NCBI GenBank assembly: GCA_024362935.1
Contig: JANCRA010000005.1
Coordinates: 22,714,235-22,778,234 of the forward strand
Length of the DNA stretch: 64,000 nucleotides
Source of the DNA: Setophaga petechia
Taxonomy: Eukaryota > Chordata > Aves > Passeriformes > Parulidae
Reading direction: 5' to 3'
Under the pieces are notes generated by a model. That model was not told the origin of the DNA. It did no database searches and saw only the letters and a program-made list of their open reading frames with translations. Below, in pieces: positions 57,307 to 64,000 of this stretch. The translations under genes and the position numbers were made by a program. Each line of letters starts with the position of its first letter. Within the stretch, counting starts at the first letter, position 1.

Positions 57307-57624
57307 ATGTCTGGTCTTTGACAACAAGTGGGCCAACAGTGGCCGAAGGTCTGCTAGGACCTGCTATATTTACAGCTTTGACTCTGAATTCATATTCTCC
57401 ACCTTCTACAAGATCCTCAACAGTAAACTTTGTTTCTTCCACATCACGTCTGTTGCATTGCTTCCAAGACTCTTTCACTTCTCCAGTACGATCCCAGCGG
57501 AGACATTCAACATTATAATGTGTAACAGGAGCTCCACCATCATTCTTTGGTGGTTTCCATGTCAGGCTCACTGTGTTCTTGGTTACAAGGCCAATCCTCA
57601 GTTTAATAGGCGGATCAGGAGGAT
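57307..57624 (-). CDS. TTN: Titin exon: FN3 A17, enlarged
   Basis: 106 codons: DPPDPPIKLRIGLVTKNT, SLTWKPPKNDGGAPVTHYNVE and EYEFRVKAVNIAGPS. The long C-C' loop (LRWDRTGEVKESWKQC) is its distinguishing feature. Confidence 0.94.
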
Positions 57625-57710
57625 CTTCACAAACAAAACAGAAGAGTGAATAAATCCAGCATGCAGTACCATGTGGTTTAAAGGATTTGTTTGACTTCAA
57701 TTCTACTTAC

Positions 57711-58010
57711 GGATTGGATCCCTGGCTGTGGTCCGCTGGATGGTTTCTGCAGGAGGCCCAACTCCAAAACGGTTTTCTGCACGTACCCGGAAGAAATACT
57801 CTTGGCCAGTTATGAGATCAGGTACCACAAAGGAAGTACTGCCACAGTTTGGATTGACTTTAGTCCAGGCCTTCCCATCAATATTTCTCTTCTCTATAAC
57901 ATAGCCTCTGATTCTATCTCCACCATCATCATCTGGCATCTTCCATGAGAGTTTACAGCTACCTCTTGTGATATCACTTACTTTAAGGTCTTTTGGTGGA
58001 CCAGGGACAT
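57711..58010 (-). CDS. TTN: Titin exon: FN3 A16
   Basis: 100 codons: DVPGPPKDLKVSDITRGS, KLSWKMPDDDGGDRIRGYVIE and EYFFRVRAENRFGVG. DGGD replaces DGGS. Confidence 0.94.
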
Positions 58011-58110
58011 CTGTTAAGATAAAAGCACAACCGACAAAATTTTACATAAGTATTTAGAAAAATAAGACTAAACCCTAACATTTGGATACTTCAGTATATG
58101 CAAGCCATAC

Positions 58111-58240
58111 CAAGCACATTGACTCTGACATGCACTGTCTTTTGTCCTGCTTTATTCTTTGCTGTAATACTGTATCGTCCAGAGTGACTTCTGTTGCAGT
58201 CAGGGATGATAATCTCTGAACGTGTATCAGTTGCTTCCAC
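58111..58240 (-). CDS. TTN: Titin exon: Ig A15, third part
   Basis: 130 bases: VEATDTRSEIIIPD, then HSGRYSITAKNKAGQKT and the G-strand. The acceptor is gcag/GTGGAAG, again an exon starting with GT. The preceding intron is phase 0. Confidence 0.92.
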
Positions 58241-58338
58241 CTGCGTATTATAGAGCAAAAAGAAGTTATAGAGCAAACTTGAATATTTATGTTTCAAAAA
58301 TGCAACAATACTGAGGTTAAAAATATGGCTTGCTTTAC

Positions 58339-58371
58339 CTGAGCTTCTTCAGGTACATTATGACCTCCCTC
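58339..58371 (-). CDS. TTN: Titin microexon: Ig A15, second part (33 bases)
   Basis: Eleven codons, EGGHNVPEEAQ, with acceptor tttatag at 58,372-58,378 and donor CAG/gtaaag at 58,333-58,338. Both flanking introns are phase 0, so skipping keeps the frame. It encodes the acidic loop between the C and E strands. It is supported by frame continuity on both sides and by the resulting 104-codon Ig. Confidence 0.85.
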
Positions 58372-58464
58372 CTATAAACAAATGGAAATAATATAAATGT
58401 AAAAGGGAATAGGCTTAAACGTCTAGAAAGAGGTGTAGGAAAAAAACCTATTACTTTTACTAAC

Positions 58465-58613
58465 CTTTGCTGCTGTTTTTGCTTTTCCTTCATACTCCCA
58501 AAATGTTTTTGGAACTGGACGACCCTTGATAACAGCTGGGATTTTAATTGTTGTGCCAGCACGACAAGAGAGCAAATCCTGTGCTCCAAGATCAAGGAAG
58601 ATTTCTGGTTCCT
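58465..58613 (-). CDS. TTN: Titin exon: Ig A15, first part
   Basis: 149 bases: EPEIFLDLGAQDLLSCRAG, then GRPVPKTFWEYEGKAKTAAK. The donor is AAAG/gttagt, a weaker match than most in the gene. It is the second Ig of D2. Confidence 0.92.
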
Positions 58614-59077
58614 CTGCAAAAATATTTAAATATATACATTTTAAGAGCTACTGAAAGTAAAATTCTATCATCACTGAGCTGAAATCCCCCAGAAACATGT
58701 GGAATGCATGTTCATGTGAGAAAGGCTGGACATACAAAAAGGAAACTGGGAAGTATACAAATAGAAAAACTCATTGCTGTAATTTTTTCGTAAGATAAAC
58801 AGTATTTCATTAGTATGTCTGTAGGTACTCATCAGTTTCTTGATGGAGCATTCCCTGGCAATGGACATAATAATGAAACTCCTGATGGAGCACTCCCTGG
58901 CAATGGACATAATAATGAAACATAATAATAATAAAGATGTGTGTCAGTCTTTTGTTACATTCTTGTATAATTTTTTATTTTGTTTTGACTTTGGTTTGCT
59001 TGGCATCCTTTTTGAACACTCACAGCAGTAAGTGGCATTTACATAAAAATACCTAAATCAGATCTTGGAACTCTTAC
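58614..59077 (-). other. Intron, A14-A15 (464 bases)
   Basis: Phase 1 intron containing a 42-base tandem duplication (58,841-58,921) followed by (ATA)n. No exon is visible. Confidence 0.75.
58841..58921. repeat. 42-base tandem duplication
   Basis: Two head-to-tail copies, 58,841-58,882 and 58,883-58,921 (second slightly shorter), each starting TGATGGAGCA. They differ by one base in the shared part (T at 58,851, C at 58,893). An AAT-type run follows directly. Confidence 0.92.
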
Positions 59078-59386
59078 CTAGAATATCTTGGACAGGTATC
59101 TCTGATGTTGCAGGACTTGGTTCTGATTCTCCAGCAGCATTTACAGCTTTCACCCTAAATCTATATTTTCTGAGCTCTTTCAAGTTGGGAATAACACATT
59201 CGCAAGTAGGAAAGAGTTTGTCTCCTTCATTCACCTTCTTCCAATCGGTACTACCTTCATCTTGCATTTCAACAATATATCCTTTTATAGGACTCCCACC
59301 ATCCTTTTGAGGAGGCTTCCATGCAAGTGCTACAGATGATTTGGTTTTGTCTTTGATCTCTGGACATGATGGTGGACCAGGCACAA
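59078..59386 (-). CDS. TTN: Titin exon: FN3 A14
   Basis: 103 codons: VVPGPPSCPEIKDKTKSS, ALAWKPPQKDGGSPIKGYIVE and KYRFRVKAVNAAGES. The loop EGDKLFPTCECVIPN is longer than average. Confidence 0.93.
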
Positions 59387-59858
59387 CTGGTAAAACAAGA
59401 GCAAGTAAAAATTACCTGAGTGTTAGGGACTTCCTATATTTTTCTAGATAGGTTTCTAAAAGAATGCAAGTATTTTCATTTCTTTACCTGTATATAGAGT
59501 ATAAATCCTGGAATGTGCATACTAATTATATATATTCCCTATGTTAGCAAGGGATACTTAAGGTACAAATCAGAAGTTTATTTGGGATTGCCTACACTGG
59601 TGTTATTACAGTATCAGGTACATAAAAGAGGTAAAAAGTTAAAATTAAAGCTAATTATTTTTAAAATTTTAAAATCAGAAACTTTGTGTCAATATATTCT
59701 CTTAGGTTTAATGCAAACAAAACCTTTGATTAATGTTAGTGCATTAATACTTCATTATTAATAATTTTTATTAATAAATTTATAAAAGTAGTAGTAACAC
59801 AGTTTTTGTTCTGCTGTGATACAGTCCTTTAAGACAGTCATACAAATAATATACTTAC
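59387..59858 (-). other. Intron, A13-A14 (472 bases)
   Basis: Very AT-rich phase 1 intron with canonical ends; nothing recognised. Confidence 0.7.
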
Positions 59859-60288
59859 ATATAGGATCAGCTGCCAAAGCTGGATCTGATGGTTCACTGG
59901 GAGGGCCAATTCCAGCAAGATTTTCAGCCATAACTCTAAACTGGTATTCAACACCTTCAGCCAAACGAAGCACATTGTGCTCCAGACCTTTTACTGATGG
60001 TTTTGTTACAGGAGCCCTGTTGACACGTGCCCAGTAGACACCTCCCACCTCTCTCTTCTCCAACCAATAGCCAGTTATTGGGCTGCCACCATTGTCCAAA
60101 GGAGGCTCCCAAGTCACCAGCATAGATGATCTGGTGCGATCCAAAATTTTTGGCTTTCCAGGAGGTCCAGGAAGACCATAGGGATCCTTAATGACAACTT
60201 TTTCTGAGAGGCATTCATCACTTATTCCGTATTTGTTTACAGCCCGGACCCTAAATTGGTATTTTTCATTTGTTGTAAGATTCCATAC
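59859..60288 (-). CDS. TTN: Titin exon: second half of FN3 A12 + FN3 A13
   Basis: 430 bases. It starts in phase 0 with VWNLTTNEKYQFRVRAVN, the E-G strands of A12, then runs without an intron into A13: [38 protein letters not shown] and EYQFRVMAENLAGIG. The A13 C'-E loop has an insertion (APVTKPSVKGLEHN). The acceptor is tttttcag/GTATGG. Confidence 0.93.
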
Positions 60289-60775
60289 CTGAAAAAGAGG
60301 ATTTAAATCAATACTTGGCTGCTTTCAGAATCACTTTATTTGGATTTAAGCAGAAGTATTCACTTTAAATTCTATCTTGCAATCTGACTGATGTACCTAT
60401 GTTTATGTACTACACAGTTCTATGTGATGTCCTAAGAATACTCTTATTTCATGTGCATAGAACTGAACATAAATAAAAATGTCATCATGTTTGTTCTAGC
60501 AGTTGGTAAAAAAAAATAATAGTTCTGGAAAATGGAAAGGAAGGTGTCTTCTCTCTAGTTCAACTGAGATTAAGTAGCAAAAGTGAACAATTTCTTTTGT
60601 TTTGTCAGGTAAGGGATAACACAGATGCATGGATGGGAAATATTCATCCAGTAATTCTGGAGTCTAAATGGAGCACGAGCACAGGTACCTATGCAAGTAG
60701 CAGTTTCCATTAAATATGTAGTAATTTTATTTTTATGCAAACTAAAGTATGTAATAAAAATATTTTATAAATTAC
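60289..60775 (-). other. Intron inside FN3 A12 (487 bases)
   Basis: Phase 0 intron within a domain, with donor GGG/gtaatt and acceptor tttttcag. Nothing else recognised. Confidence 0.75.
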
Positions 60776-60966
60776 CCCAAATCTTCTCTCAACAGCGCCT
60801 TTGGAGACTTCTTCCCACTCAGATTTCTTCTTACTAGCATCACGTTTTTCAATAATGTAATGGGTAATTTCACTACCACCATTATCAAGAGGTGCATCCC
60901 ATGTTAAATAGCATGATTCTGCTTTAATATCAGAAACAGCAAGATTTCTTGGTGGAGAAGGACGAT
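60776..60966 (-). CDS. TTN: Titin exon: FN3 A12, first half
   Basis: 191 bases: DRPSPPRNLAVSDIKAES, YLTWDAPLDNGGSEITHYIIE, then KRDASKKKSEWEEVSKGAVE. It joins the next exon in phase 0. NGGS replaces DGGS in the loop. Confidence 0.92.
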
Positions 60967-61056
60967 CTGTATGAAAGCAATAGAGCATGGAACTACATTA
61001 AAAAGAAGGCAAAGGCATTTTAATAGCTATAATTTTATTAAAATTTGCATCCTTAC

Positions 61057-61365
61057 CATACACTTCGACGTGCACATTGCGGAACGCAGTACCAAGACGA
61101 TTGGTAGCTCTCACAGTGTAAGTGCCTTTATCATCCCTCACTGCTGCAGGAAGGATGAGTTCTGTTTTTGCCTCAGTTCTAGATACTTCTTCCTTGCTTA
61201 TCTTAAGTGCATTGGATGTTTGGTCAATTAAAACTTCATTTTTGTCCCATTCAATCTTCGGCATTGGCAGGCCTGTTACATCAGCAGGAATGTTAACTGG
61301 TTCTCCTGCCTTGACTTTGATAGTATCTCCTCTCACAGCCAAACGCAATGTAACAGTTGGAGGCA
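61057..61365 (-). CDS. TTN: Titin exon: Ig A11
   Basis: 103 codons, a long Ig: PPTVTLRLAVRGDTIKVKAG, GLPMPKIEWDKNEVLID and DKGTYTVRATNRLGTAF. It has a longer C'-E segment (NALKISKEEVSRTEAK). It opens D2. Confidence 0.94.
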
Positions 61366-61467
61366 CTGAAAGAAGGAAAGTGACAGAGTGAAGATGGAGA
61401 TGAAATAGAGAAAGTGCCTTGAAGTGTTCTAAAGATATTTATATGGATTTCTTTAAAGTTGATATAC

Positions 61468-61767
61468 CTTCATCATCTTGTATAACTACATTGAGGGGCA
61501 GTGATGGCTCGCTTTCTCCAATCTCATTGACAGCTTTCACACGAAACTCATACATATGAAGTTCATCGAGTTTTTCAACGAGAAGAGACGTTTTTGGACA
61601 GAGCCTTGCATTAACTCTCTCATAATCTTTTGAATCATGTCTCCTCTTCTCAACAATATATCCTAAGATGGGACTACCACCATCACTGCGTGGAGGCTTC
61701 CAGTCAAGTGTAATTGATGACTTTGTCCTCTCTGTGTACATGAACCTCTCAGGTGCTGTTGGAGGAC
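61468..61767 (-). CDS. TTN: Titin exon: FN3 A10
   Basis: 100 codons: GPPTAPERFMYTERTKSS, TLDWKPPRSDGGSPILGYIVE and MYEFRVKAVNEIGES. KRRHDSKDYERVNARLCP is its charged C'-E region. It ends D1. Confidence 0.94.
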
Positions 61768-62164
61768 CTATTAATACAGATAAATTACGATAAGAAAAAA
61801 ATTAAAATTCCGGAGAATTTTAAATCATAAGAATGCAGTGGCTCTGGCCTTTTAAAACCATAGTTTTTACATGTAAAGAATCTGAGTATGATTATGGCTT
61901 GTATAAAGTTTCTCATGTATGTGGAGAAAAAAAGTAAAAAGAAGTGTCTCAGTAGGCACCAATATTTTGCTATGTAAAGAACTACATTAGCTTCAGAGAA
62001 CTGATTCAGAAACTTGACTGAAGTAATGAAGCTAAGGTAGATGCCTAACATGTAGTTGAAAAATAAACACACTTTCTGTATAGATGGAAAGAAAAAAATA
62101 CTGTCTAATTAATCTGCCATTAATTTTTTTCTTTTTAAAAACCCGGCAAAATGAGTCATCTTAC
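61768..62164 (-). other. Intron, A9-A10 (397 bases)
   Basis: Phase 1 intron with canonical ends; nothing recognised. Confidence 0.7.
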
Positions 62165-62458
62165 CTAATGGATCAACTGCAAGAATGGGTCCTATTTCCA
62201 CAGCTGGACCAGTACCAAATTTGTTCTTGGCACTAACACGGAATTTATATTCCTGCCCTTCAATTAGACCTGTAATATCACATTTAGATCTATCTGTGTC
62301 TACAGCTAGTCTCCATGTATGCATTTTGGCATCCTTCCTTTCAACAATGAAGCCTATGATTTCACTGCCACCATCATCTTCAGGATCAGACCAGTTAAGC
62401 AAACACATCTTTCTGTTTGTGACTACTGGCTTTAGGTCAAGGACTGGTCCAGGGACAT
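62165..62458 (-). CDS. TTN: Titin exon: FN3 A9
   Basis: 98 codons: DVPGPVLDLKPVVTNRKM, LLNWSDPEDDGGSEIIGFIVE and EYKFRVSAKNKFGTG. Phenylalanine replaces the C-strand tyrosine (IIGFIVE). Confidence 0.94.
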
Positions 62459-62543
62459 CTGAAAAACAAAATCAAACAAGTAAGGTAAAGCCTATACTGA
62501 CCAAAAGAAATGCTTATTTAATTTGAGAATATATTTTTCTTAC

Positions 62544-62828
62544 CAAATACTTCTACTCTGGTTCCCGCCGATTTTGAACCACTGCTGTTGGCAGCAGTAA
62601 TTACGTATCTCCCATGGTCTTTTCTCAATGCATTCTTAATGGTTAACTCAGATTTTGTGCCAACATTTTCAATAACAACTCGATCTTTGTCTAATTCCCC
62701 CTCGTCTATAGTCCATGTAATGGTGGGAGCAGGACGCCCTGTCACAGTAGCAGGAATTTTAATAGTCTGTCCAGCCATGACCTGAACGCCTGCTTTCACA
62801 GAAACATCCAGCTCAACAGTGGGAGGCT
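62544..62828 (-). CDS. TTN: Titin exon: Ig A8
   Basis: 95 codons: EPPTVELDVSVKAGVQVMAG, GRPAPTITWTIDEGELD and DHGRYVITAANSSGSKS. It is the second Ig of D1. Confidence 0.94.
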
Positions 62829-62925
62829 CTGTGGAAGAAAGAGAAAGTTCATCAGTTGGAGGGAGGGATTCAAACCCACCTTTTAAGCAGCTGGGCATTT
62901 CTTAAAAATAATACAATCTCAATAC

Positions 62926-63222
62926 CTTTAGGTTCTGCAACTGTTGCGGGTTCAGTTTCCCCAGGTGGTCCTTCTCCAGCTGCATTGAGTGCAGTAACAC
63001 GGAGTTTATAGTCTGCACCTTCCCTCACCTCTCCAACAGTAAACTGCAGGACCTTAATGGGTTTTGCTGTGCAGCGTGACCACTCATTTACGCCCATCAG
63101 TTGTTTGTACACATGGTAACCAGTGATATCTCCACCACCATTATATACAGGAGGCTGCCATTCTAGCTCAATGGAAGTTGCACTTGTGTCAGCAATCCTT
63201 GGAATCGGAGGACCAGGTGGCA
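62926..63222 (-). CDS. TTN: Titin exon: FN3 A7
   Basis: 99 codons: VPPGPPIPRIADTSATS, ELEWQPPVYNGGGDITGYHVY and DYKLRVTALNAAGEG. NGGGD replaces DGGS, and leucine replaces phenylalanine in the F-strand. Its acceptor tract is an (ATTT)n microsatellite. Confidence 0.94.
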
Positions 63223-63226
63223 CTAT

Positions 63227-63254
63227 AAATAAATAAATAAATAAACAAACAAAT
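63227..63254. repeat. (AAAT)n microsatellite in the A7 acceptor tract
   Basis: Four AAAT units, two AAAC units and one more AAAT start four bases from the exon end. On the coding strand this is (ATTT)n running up to the tatag acceptor. Confidence 0.92.
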
Positions 63255-63330
63255 AAGTGTAAATAAAAGTTAAAGGCTATGAATCCTATCTTGTCAACTG
63301 TCTGCTATTAGCTTCTGCTAATCCACTTAC

Positions 63331-63630
63331 TTATTGGGTCTTGCGCAGTTTTTGGATCTGATGGTGGACTAAATTTACCAGGGCCTGCTGCATTTTCAGC
63401 ACACACCCTAAAGATGTAAGTTAAACCTTCCAACAGTCCTTCAACTCTTACTTCCAGAGCATTCACAAGGTTCCTGTTGACCCGAGCCCAATGAGTACTA
63501 TTGATTTCACGTTTTTCAATCCAGTATCCTATGATAGGGCTGCCATTGTCTTTTGGTTCGTTCCACTTAACCAGCATACTGTTGCTGGTTACATCTTCCA
63601 CATCAGGCTTATTAGGTGCATCTGGTGGAG
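63331..63630 (-). CDS. TTN: Titin exon: FN3 A6
   Basis: 100 codons: APPDAPNKPDVEDVTSNS, LVKWNEPKDNGSPIIGYWIE and TYIFRVCAENAAGPG. The B-C loop has DNGS, one glycine fewer than DGGS repeats. It is the most N-terminal domain in the window; A5 and A4 (the rest of D1) lie to the right. Confidence 0.93.
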
Positions 63631-64000
63631 CTGAAAAACAAAAAGGTGGTTTTGCCATCATTGCTGTCTCTTCAGAGGTTATTGAAAGCTAAGAGAGCAC
63701 TATGATTTAACAAATTACTAATTTTAATTCATAGTTTTCTGCTCTCTTAGAACCTTTGATTCCTAAAGGTGATCGGTAAGCAAATTTGCAATGGTTCTCT
63801 TTTTTGGTAAGAATACTAGTCCATGAAGCACAAAGAAAGTCACTATGCAGATGTTAAGTGTTTTAAGGGTAAAGTTTTATGACAGTGATCATCATTCTTA
63901 TGTGTTTACTATTGAATTTAGAGTATTTTTGATAGTTCTCTGTATTTCAATGGTTTAAAATGTGCAATAATTATCACATAGCTCAAGTTTCTTCTGGGAA
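63631..64000 (-). other. Intron upstream of A6 (partial)
   Basis: 3' part of a phase 1 intron with acceptor gtttttcag. The remaining 370 bases to the window edge are AT-rich and hold no titin-like frame. Confidence 0.75.

Larger units (their letters stand above)
57307..61365 (-). repeat. TTN: D-zone super-repeat D2 (A11-A17)
   Basis: Ig-F-F-F-Ig-F-F. Three of the five domain-splitting introns of the window (one in A12, two in A15) are in this repeat. Confidence 0.9.
1..63630 (-). other. TTN: TTN gene, A-band segment A6-A166, open at both ends
   Basis: Titin is the giant elastic protein that spans half a sarcomere; this part runs along the thick filament and binds myosin and myosin-binding protein C. 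Seen directly: 82 exons encoding 45 Ig and 116 FN3 domains in the D-zone (Ig-F-F-F-Ig-F-F) and C-zone (Ig-F-F-F-Ig-F-F-F-Ig-F-F) orders. Every intron begins GT and ends AG; inter-domain introns are all phase 1, so each domain exon is a multiple of three. Domain numbers are my count back from A166. Titin is the only protein I know with this order; obscurin, MyBP-C and the invertebrate twitchins do not have six 7-domain and eleven 11-domain repeats. Upstream I-band exons lie to the right of the window; A167-A170, the kinase and the M-band lie to the left. Confidence 0.98.
61468..63630 (-). repeat. TTN: D-zone super-repeat D1 (A6-A10, partial)
   Basis: The last five of seven domains: FN3, FN3, Ig, FN3, FN3. 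The first Ig and FN3 lie beyond the right edge. Confidence 0.85.

Noticed and set aside
58614..58700. Box C/D snoRNA suggested by TCATCAC (GTGATGA on the coding strand) in an intron
   Set aside because: No D box lies at a suitable distance. Similar C-box-like words near 60,482 and 63,888 also lack partners.
58840..59031. Plus-strand frame with an internal 14-residue repeat
   Set aside because: The protein repeat only reflects the 42-base tandem duplication in the intron.
1..64000. Other giant Ig/FN3 proteins (obscurin, twitchin/projectin, MyBP-C, myomesin)
   Set aside because: Only vertebrate titin has six 7-domain followed by eleven 11-domain repeats, and residues at A71 and A164-A166 fit titin specifically.
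1..64000. Bacterial-type features, CRISPR array, phage or defence system
   Set aside because: The periodicity at about 300 bases and 3.25 kb comes from protein domains and super-repeats; the gene is spliced and eukaryotic.

Overview
The whole window is an internal piece of one gene: titin (TTN), encoded on the minus strand, so transcription runs from right (N-terminal) to left (C-terminal). The protein is an unbroken chain of immunoglobulin I-set (Ig) and fibronectin type III (FN3) domains of about 95-105 residues, joined by PGPP-type linkers. The order of Ig and FN3 domains follows the two super-repeats that define the thick-filament part of titin: the 7-domain D-zone repeat and the 11-domain C-zone repeat. 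The organism is a vertebrate. High similarity to mammalian titin as I remember it, short introns, AT-rich intron sequence and no recognisable SINE/LINE copies suggest a bird or other sauropsid, but that is only an inference.

Layout. I can place 82 coding exons (the leftmost cut by the window edge) from about 63,630 down to 1, all with GT-AG introns. They cover 161 domains, which I number A6 to A166 by counting back from the Ig-Ig-FN3 arrangement that precedes A167-A170 and the kinase. The domain falling at A71 matches the known A71 sequence as I remember it, which supports the count. Positions 63,630-44,755 hold D-zone repeats D1 (partial) to D6, mostly one domain per exon, apart from a 10-domain exon at 46,701-49,667. 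Positions 43,692-1 hold C-zone repeats C1 to C11. Their core is one exon of 17,106 bases (18,280-35,385) with 58 domains, followed by further exons of one to seven domains. About 47.5 kb of the 64 kb is coding, roughly 15,850 residues. Nearly all introns lie between domains in phase 1. Five introns interrupt a domain (A12, A15 twice, A21, A59), four of them in phase 0.

Function. In the sarcomere this region lies along the thick filament. FN3 domains contact myosin, and the first Ig domains of C-zone repeats contact myosin-binding protein C. The 11-domain repeat matches the about 43 nm thick-filament periodicity, the basis of the view of titin as a thick-filament ruler. The I-band, the kinase and the M-band are outside the window, as are the promoter and polyadenylation site. 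I found no second gene, RNA gene, mobile element or foreign system. The points worth a second look are in gene architecture and intron sequence: the giant exon, an in-frame stop-free intron able to form a G-quadruplex, a 33-base microexon, AG/GT splice junctions, a long perfect hairpin, and microsatellites used as splice-acceptor tracts.
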